Shown piece after piece: positions 60,453 through 64,000 of a stretch of 64,000 bases of DNA. The DNA is from Miscanthus floridulus. Taxonomy: Eukaryota; Streptophyta; Magnoliopsida; Poales; Poaceae. The position numbers were made by a program, and so were the translations under genes. The notes under the pieces are model-generated. The model ran no database searches and had not been told where the DNA came from. It saw only the letters and a program-made list of their open reading frames with translations. Position 1 is the first letter of the stretch, and each line of letters begins with the position of its first letter. The stretch is from assembly GCF_019320115.1 (NCBI RefSeq), contig NC_089584.1, positions 72,695,533 to 72,759,532 on the forward strand. Reading direction: 5' to 3'.

Positions 60453-61508
60453 TGTCAGGGACCAATACTAGGGTACCCGAAGAGGAGGAGCTAATGACCA
60501 GCAACATTGACTCATCCGAGTAGTCAAGAGCATGACTACGGCTCCAACCGACCCCTCGGCACACAAGCTCCGCTTCGCCCAGCCTCTGGGAAAGGGCACC
60601 GCCTCGCTCGACCCTTGGGTCTACGCTCCGCCTCACCCGGCGTGTGGGGGAGGACTCCACCTCGCCCGACCCCAAGGTCGTGGGCTCCGCCTCACCCGAT
60701 AGAGACCCATACCACTACCAACCACTCCAGGTCCAAGCGTATGGGCCTAAGTCAAGGGTCTGACACCAGAGAAGAGACCGGCACGCCCGATGTAACTCGT
60801 GGCCTTGATGGGGCATACCGGAGGATTCACATCAAGAACAGCATCGGGCGTACCAGTGCTATTTTGCCTAACCCCTATATGAACACTGATGGGCATGTCA
60901 GTTCACCACGATGTTCGCCAGGACAGAGTGAGGCACCATGACTGGCATATGACGCCTGCGCATGGCGCCAGTAACAGATAGGACCACAACACGAAGTTGT
61001 CCCTATTGATATCTATAGGGTCGGCGGGACCCGCATGAAGAAGAAGAAGGACCCGGCGATCCCGAAGGCCTTTGGCTCTTTCTTTCTCTCTCTCTCATTC
61101 TTCTCTTTTCTCTCCGCCGTAACCTGTGCTTTCCCCTGGCCTATAAAAGAGAAAGCAGGGCATCCCATTTAGGGGATCGACTCATCACAACACATCACAT
61201 CGATTCAGGCTAGATCTGACTGAACCATCACGAACCCATCGAACCCCGAACACACGGCTGAGGAGCATCCGAGCTCCCTCAGCACCCGTTTACTTCTTTC
61301 ATCAGAGACTTGGGACATGTCCCTGTCTCGTCCGTTTGTAATCCCTACTATGAACTTTCAGTGCTAGTAACACGAGCAGCAGCAATGAACTGGACGTAGG
61401 GACGTTCTGCCCGAACCATTATAAACCTCGTGTCCTCTAAACACACCATCCGAGCCAGACGTGCAATATTAAAAATTTACTTGTCGGTGGCGACTCGAAA
61501 CACCGACA
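60453..61508 (+). repeat. 3' LTR of Tat element
   Basis: 1056 bp, starts tgtcagggaccaatac and ends cgaaacaccgaca, with intact TG...CA. TATA box ctataaaa at 61141-61148 and a CT-rich tract at 61078-61103. About five ~29-bp units. Followed directly by the TSD AGAGC. Confidence 0.93.
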
Positions 61509-61513
61509 AGAGC

Positions 61514-62458
61514 ATTGCTAAGAGCTCCAGGGCCATTCGGCGGGAAGATTTCCACATGAGAGGCGCTCGCAGTCCATGCCCCTGCAGAGGAGGGGAGCGT
61601 CAAGGATGCAACACGCCCATGCCGCCGCTACACACCCATAGAGCACAACCATTTCCGCCACGTGTAGATCTAGCCAGGGTAGATGGAGATCCACTCATCG
61701 ATGTACCAGGAACAGCCGCAGGGGTGCCGCCGCTGCTGTTTTCGTTGTCGCTATTAGGTCCAGCTCAAGACCAAAACAAGACAGGAGAGAAGAGGACGGT
61801 GGTGCGAGGGTCTCAGGGTCTGCCCGAGGAGGATGACACGGGGACGGGAAAAAATGCAATGACCAAGGTGTCCTGTTCTAGTTTAATTCTGGTAAAATTT
61901 TGTCTTAGAATAAGTTTTATGTTATTATTAGAACATCAGGATCATCCTTGCTCCTTATGGTTATCAAGGTAACACGTATGTCATGTGATTAATTCTTAGC
62001 TACACCGCTTAACTTTGTGCCAAATTTTTATGAAGGCCCCTAACCATAGGATAGTGTGCGAGGGAAAAAAAGAGCAGATGCAAGGAATCGATCCCTTGAC
62101 CGCCTATATGCGTTTGTAGGACTGATATAACTTCAATTTAAACGTTCTAAAATTCAATAAAATCATAATTTCTAAACAGTGATGTCAATTTTTGTTCGGA
62201 TCTGAAAAGTCAAATCCATGAATTGTATATGGAATTTTATTGAAATTTTGAATCATGCGGTCAATCATGGACTCACACACCCTGTATTTAGTTTTTTAGC
62301 ACTTAATATATTACTAGCTAATAACTGCATAGAAACGAACTAGCACTCAATTTAATATCCATCCAATCCAAACAGTAACCACCTCCCAAACCATACAACT
62401 ATTACGACCATATATTTAATAATAAGTAGACTAGCACTAATAGCATTGTAGGGCGCGA
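61514..62458. other. Intergenic DNA 3' of SKP1 gene
   Basis: Rejoining this to 19274 restores the original target (..gggaggAGAGCattgct..). GC-rich up to about 61850, then AT-rich. One plus-strand frame (61430-61972) runs out of the LTR and is not considered a gene. No LTR terminus or tRNA seen. Confidence 0.5.
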
Positions 62459-62950
62459 TCACTCGAAGGCCCACTGGTTCTCCCTGCGGATCTCATCCTC
62501 CTCCTCTTTGGTGAAGTCGTTCTTGATGTTGAATGTCTCGCGGATCTGATCCGGAGTCTTGCCCTTCATCATGTCAGCCACCGTCTGGCAGGTCAGGTCC
62601 AGCAATCCCTTGATGTTCAGATAGTTGGCAGCCAGGATGAGATCAAAGAGAGTAGCCTGGTCAACCTTGACGAACTCGGCGTCCCAGTTCTTGAGGTCCT
62701 CGCCGCCCCCGGAGGCGTTGGTGGTGTCCGCTGCGGCGGCGTGGACGTGCTTGTTACAGTACTCGATGACCTTGGCGAGAATCTTGGAATTGACGTTGGG
62801 GAGCGGGATGCCGTTGTCGGCGCAGTCGTCCTCGATCATGTGGCGGATGGTCTGCGACTCCATCGCCACCGCCTCCTCCACCTCGAACTCCACTGAGTCG
62901 GAGCTCCTCAACGTAATCATCTTCGTCTTCTCAGCCACGGAAGACGACAT
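62459..62950 (-). CDS. SKP1-like protein (SCF ubiquitin ligase adaptor)
   Basis: An intact 163-codon ORF, single exon, ATG at 62950 and TGA at 62459. SKP1 joins cullin 1 to F-box proteins in SCF E3 ubiquitin ligases, in nucleus and cytosol. Residues 9-75 form the POZ-like N-terminal domain ([36 protein letters not shown]). A short variable Ala/Gly loop follows (about 76-92). Residues 93-163 form the F-box-binding helices ([32 protein letters not shown], ending ENQWAFE, the classic SKP1 C-terminus). Length matches plant SKP1/ASK proteins (about 160). No stop or missing motif, so it is likely functional. No intron, unlike some plant family members. A TATA box lies about 125 bp upstream. Confidence 0.97.
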   Translation of the reverse strand: MSSSVAEKTKMITLRSSDSVEFEVEEAVAMESQTIRHMIEDDCADNGIPLPNVNSKILAKVIEYCNKHVHAAAADTTNASGGGEDLKNWDAEFVKVDQATLFDLILAANYLNIKGLLDLTCQTVADMMKGKTPDQIRETFNIKNDFTKEEEDEIRRENQWAFE

Positions 62951-63073
62951 TGATCGATCGAAAGCTGATGCGATGAGACGAAACCCTAGCTAGCTGCGGC
63001 GGCGGGATGATTGATGAGGAAAACAAGTCGATGGAAGGCCGTGACTTTTCCCCTGGCCTCACGGCCTCTCCTT

Positions 63074-63085
63074 GCTTATAAAGCC
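63074..63085 (-). promoter_or_regulatory. TATA box of SKP1-like gene
   Basis: The minus strand reads gctttataagca about 125-135 bp upstream of the ATG, giving a leader of roughly 100 nt. The leader includes gatcgatcaatg just before the start codon. Confidence 0.6.
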
Positions 63086-63313
63086 CAGGAGCCGTCCGAT
63101 GCTACAACTACCATATCCAAGCCGGATCATGACTCCTATTCCTTTATTACAACCCAGTATTTAGTTTGATGGCACCACCAAACAAGGTGGTTACAAAGCA
63201 GAGGCTTTGAGCAATATAACCTAACTTGAATAAAACATTACAGAACTTCGCGCTAGGTTGGAGCCAGAAAAGAGCAAAAATAACGTGTTTTTCCCTTTCT
63301 AGAAAACCGACTT

Positions 63314-64000
63314 CTATACGTGCCTTTTTCTCTTCAGATGTTTCTCCTTAGGCATCATGACCTGTTGAGGATCCTGAACATCACAGCTCGCAATGTAGCT
63401 GCGATAAGGGGGTATTGTGGATTGCCATCGCAGCACCTCAAGTTTCCCTTCTCTAGGGATAGTACTGCCCCTGGTAATTAGGTCTGCTCCCTTTATTTTG
63501 GGAAGCTCACTCTCCATAAGAGGCCCAGCAGTTTCATGGCATTGATAGCACAGAAGGAGGGGGCCATAAACATGATTACCCAAATAGAACGGACGACCTT
63601 CTCTAATACGGTCCTGAGCACATCCACCATGCACAAGGTGGCGGTAGTGTGTTGTTTTCTTGACATATTCTGACACATAGCGCCAGAAAGCTTCACTGAG
63701 ATCAGCTTGTAGTAGCCTTGCAATTACATTTGCAGCTATCAAAGAACCATCGATGTGTGTAACAATCTTCTTGGCTATAGATGGTAGCAGTTGGTGGTGG
63801 TCATCTGGGTTTGCACTTCCAAATGCAATAGTCTTGAAGTAGTACCAGTATTCATCTCGGTGAAGCTTCTTCATCCTTAACGCTTGTGTCGTCCCCAACC
63901 TTGAGACTTCCTCCGCTGTGCTGATCAGTAAAACTCTGCTTTTGTCACCATATGTCTGGCAAATCAAGGAGCGAATTCTTCTCCATGCAGCATCGTCGCC
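63314..64000 (-). CDS. NB-ARC (NLR-type) protein, C-terminal part, runs off the window
   Basis: Open in one frame from the window edge (GDDAAWRRIRSLICQTYGDK) to TAG at 63314, about 228 codons, with the N-terminus beyond the window. Seen: an RNBS-B-like strand (KSRVLLISTAEEVSRLG), an L.L.rDE.W.yF segment (KKLHRDEYWYYFKTIAFGS) and the GLPL-like region (IAKKIVTHIDGSLIAANVIARLLQ), with the usual GxPLA reading GSLIA. After that there is no LRR; instead come GKLEVLRWQSTIPPYRSYIA and a basic end, KHLKRKRHV. I recall grass NB-ARC proteins with this kind of LRR-less ending. Such proteins are NTP-binding switches in immunity; activity cannot be judged without the P-loop. Confidence 0.82.
   Translation of the reverse strand, partial: GDDAAWRRIRSLICQTYGDKSRVLLISTAEEVSRLGTTQALRMKKLHRDEYWYYFKTIAFGSANPDDHHQLLPSIAKKIVTHIDGSLIAANVIARLLQADLSEAFWRYVSEYVKKTTHYRHLVHGGCAQDRIREGRPFYLGNHVYGPLLLCYQCHETAGPLMESELPKIKGADLITRGSTIPREGKLEVLRWQSTIPPYRSYIASCDVQDPQQVMMPKEKHLKRKRHV

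Larger units (their letters stand above)
19275..61508 (+). mobile_element. Tat-type Ty3/Gypsy element hosting three nested insertions (42.2 kb)
   Basis: Matching LTRs at 19275-20421 and 60453-61508 share start (..tc..ggaccaatactagggtaccc), TATA box and end (AACACC.ACA). The outermost flanks carry an identical TSD, AGAGC at 19270-19274 and 61509-61513. Between them lie gag, protease, RT, RNase H, a second RNase H, integrase, a long repeat-rich 3' region and an antisense gene: the plan of the Tat lineage (Grande/RIRE2-like). Insertions at 20776-31614, 36452-49873 and 53932-58853 account for about 29 kb, leaving about 13 kb of shell. All pol domains are broken. Confidence 0.94.

Noticed and set aside
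61430..61972. 180-codon plus-strand ORF spanning the end of the Tat 3' LTR
   Set aside because: It begins inside the LTR and crosses the TSD into flank, so it is a chance fusion with no domain.

Overview
Overview. The window is nuclear DNA of a grass (Poaceae). The evidence is nested LTR retrotransposons of types familiar from grasses, GC-rich coding and leader islands in an AT-rich background, and two plant-type genes at the right edge. Element families recognised from memory suggest an Andropogoneae-like genome (sorghum, sugarcane, Miscanthus), but species cannot be fixed from sequence alone. No rRNA, intact tRNA, CRISPR or bacterial-type feature was seen.

Layout. (1) 1-2114: unassigned flank. 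(2) 2120-3809: solo LTR with a perfect ATGGT target-site duplication (TSD), swollen by a 24-unit, ~29-bp minisatellite. (3) 3996-16922: full-length but dead Ty3/Gypsy element of the chromodomain (Tekay/Del-like) group, with perfect ATTCT TSD. (4) 16923-19274: remnants of older LTRs and unassigned DNA. (5) 19275-61508: one 42.2-kb nest. Its shell is a Tat-type Ty3/Gypsy element with perfect AGAGC TSD, a second (archaeal-type) RNase H, a long 3' region and an antisense intron-containing gene. Three other insertions sit in the shell: a minus-strand gag-only Copia-type element (to 31614), a non-autonomous element with two ~5-kb LTRs (36452-49873), and a minus-strand solo LTR related to the latter (53932-58853), which splits the antisense gene. 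(6) 61514-64000: low-copy DNA with an intact SKP1 gene and the 3' part of an NB-ARC gene running off the window, both on the minus strand.

State of the coding regions. No retroelement ORF is intact. Stops are mostly TAG. The chromodomain element has lost the integrase catalytic Glu. The Tat element has lost reverse transcriptase and integrase aspartates and apparently its protease active site. The only genes that look functional are SKP1 and the NB-ARC gene.

Most interesting points. The first ORF of the chromodomain element begins with a histone-H3-tail-like sequence. An 80-bp copy of the element's own right flank sits between its 5' LTR and internal region. The ~5-kb LTRs carry a degenerate tandem array of ~185 bp period. 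The antisense Tat gene keeps two ~76-nt introns with good splice sites. A microhomology junction fuses Tat gag with antisense Copia gag.
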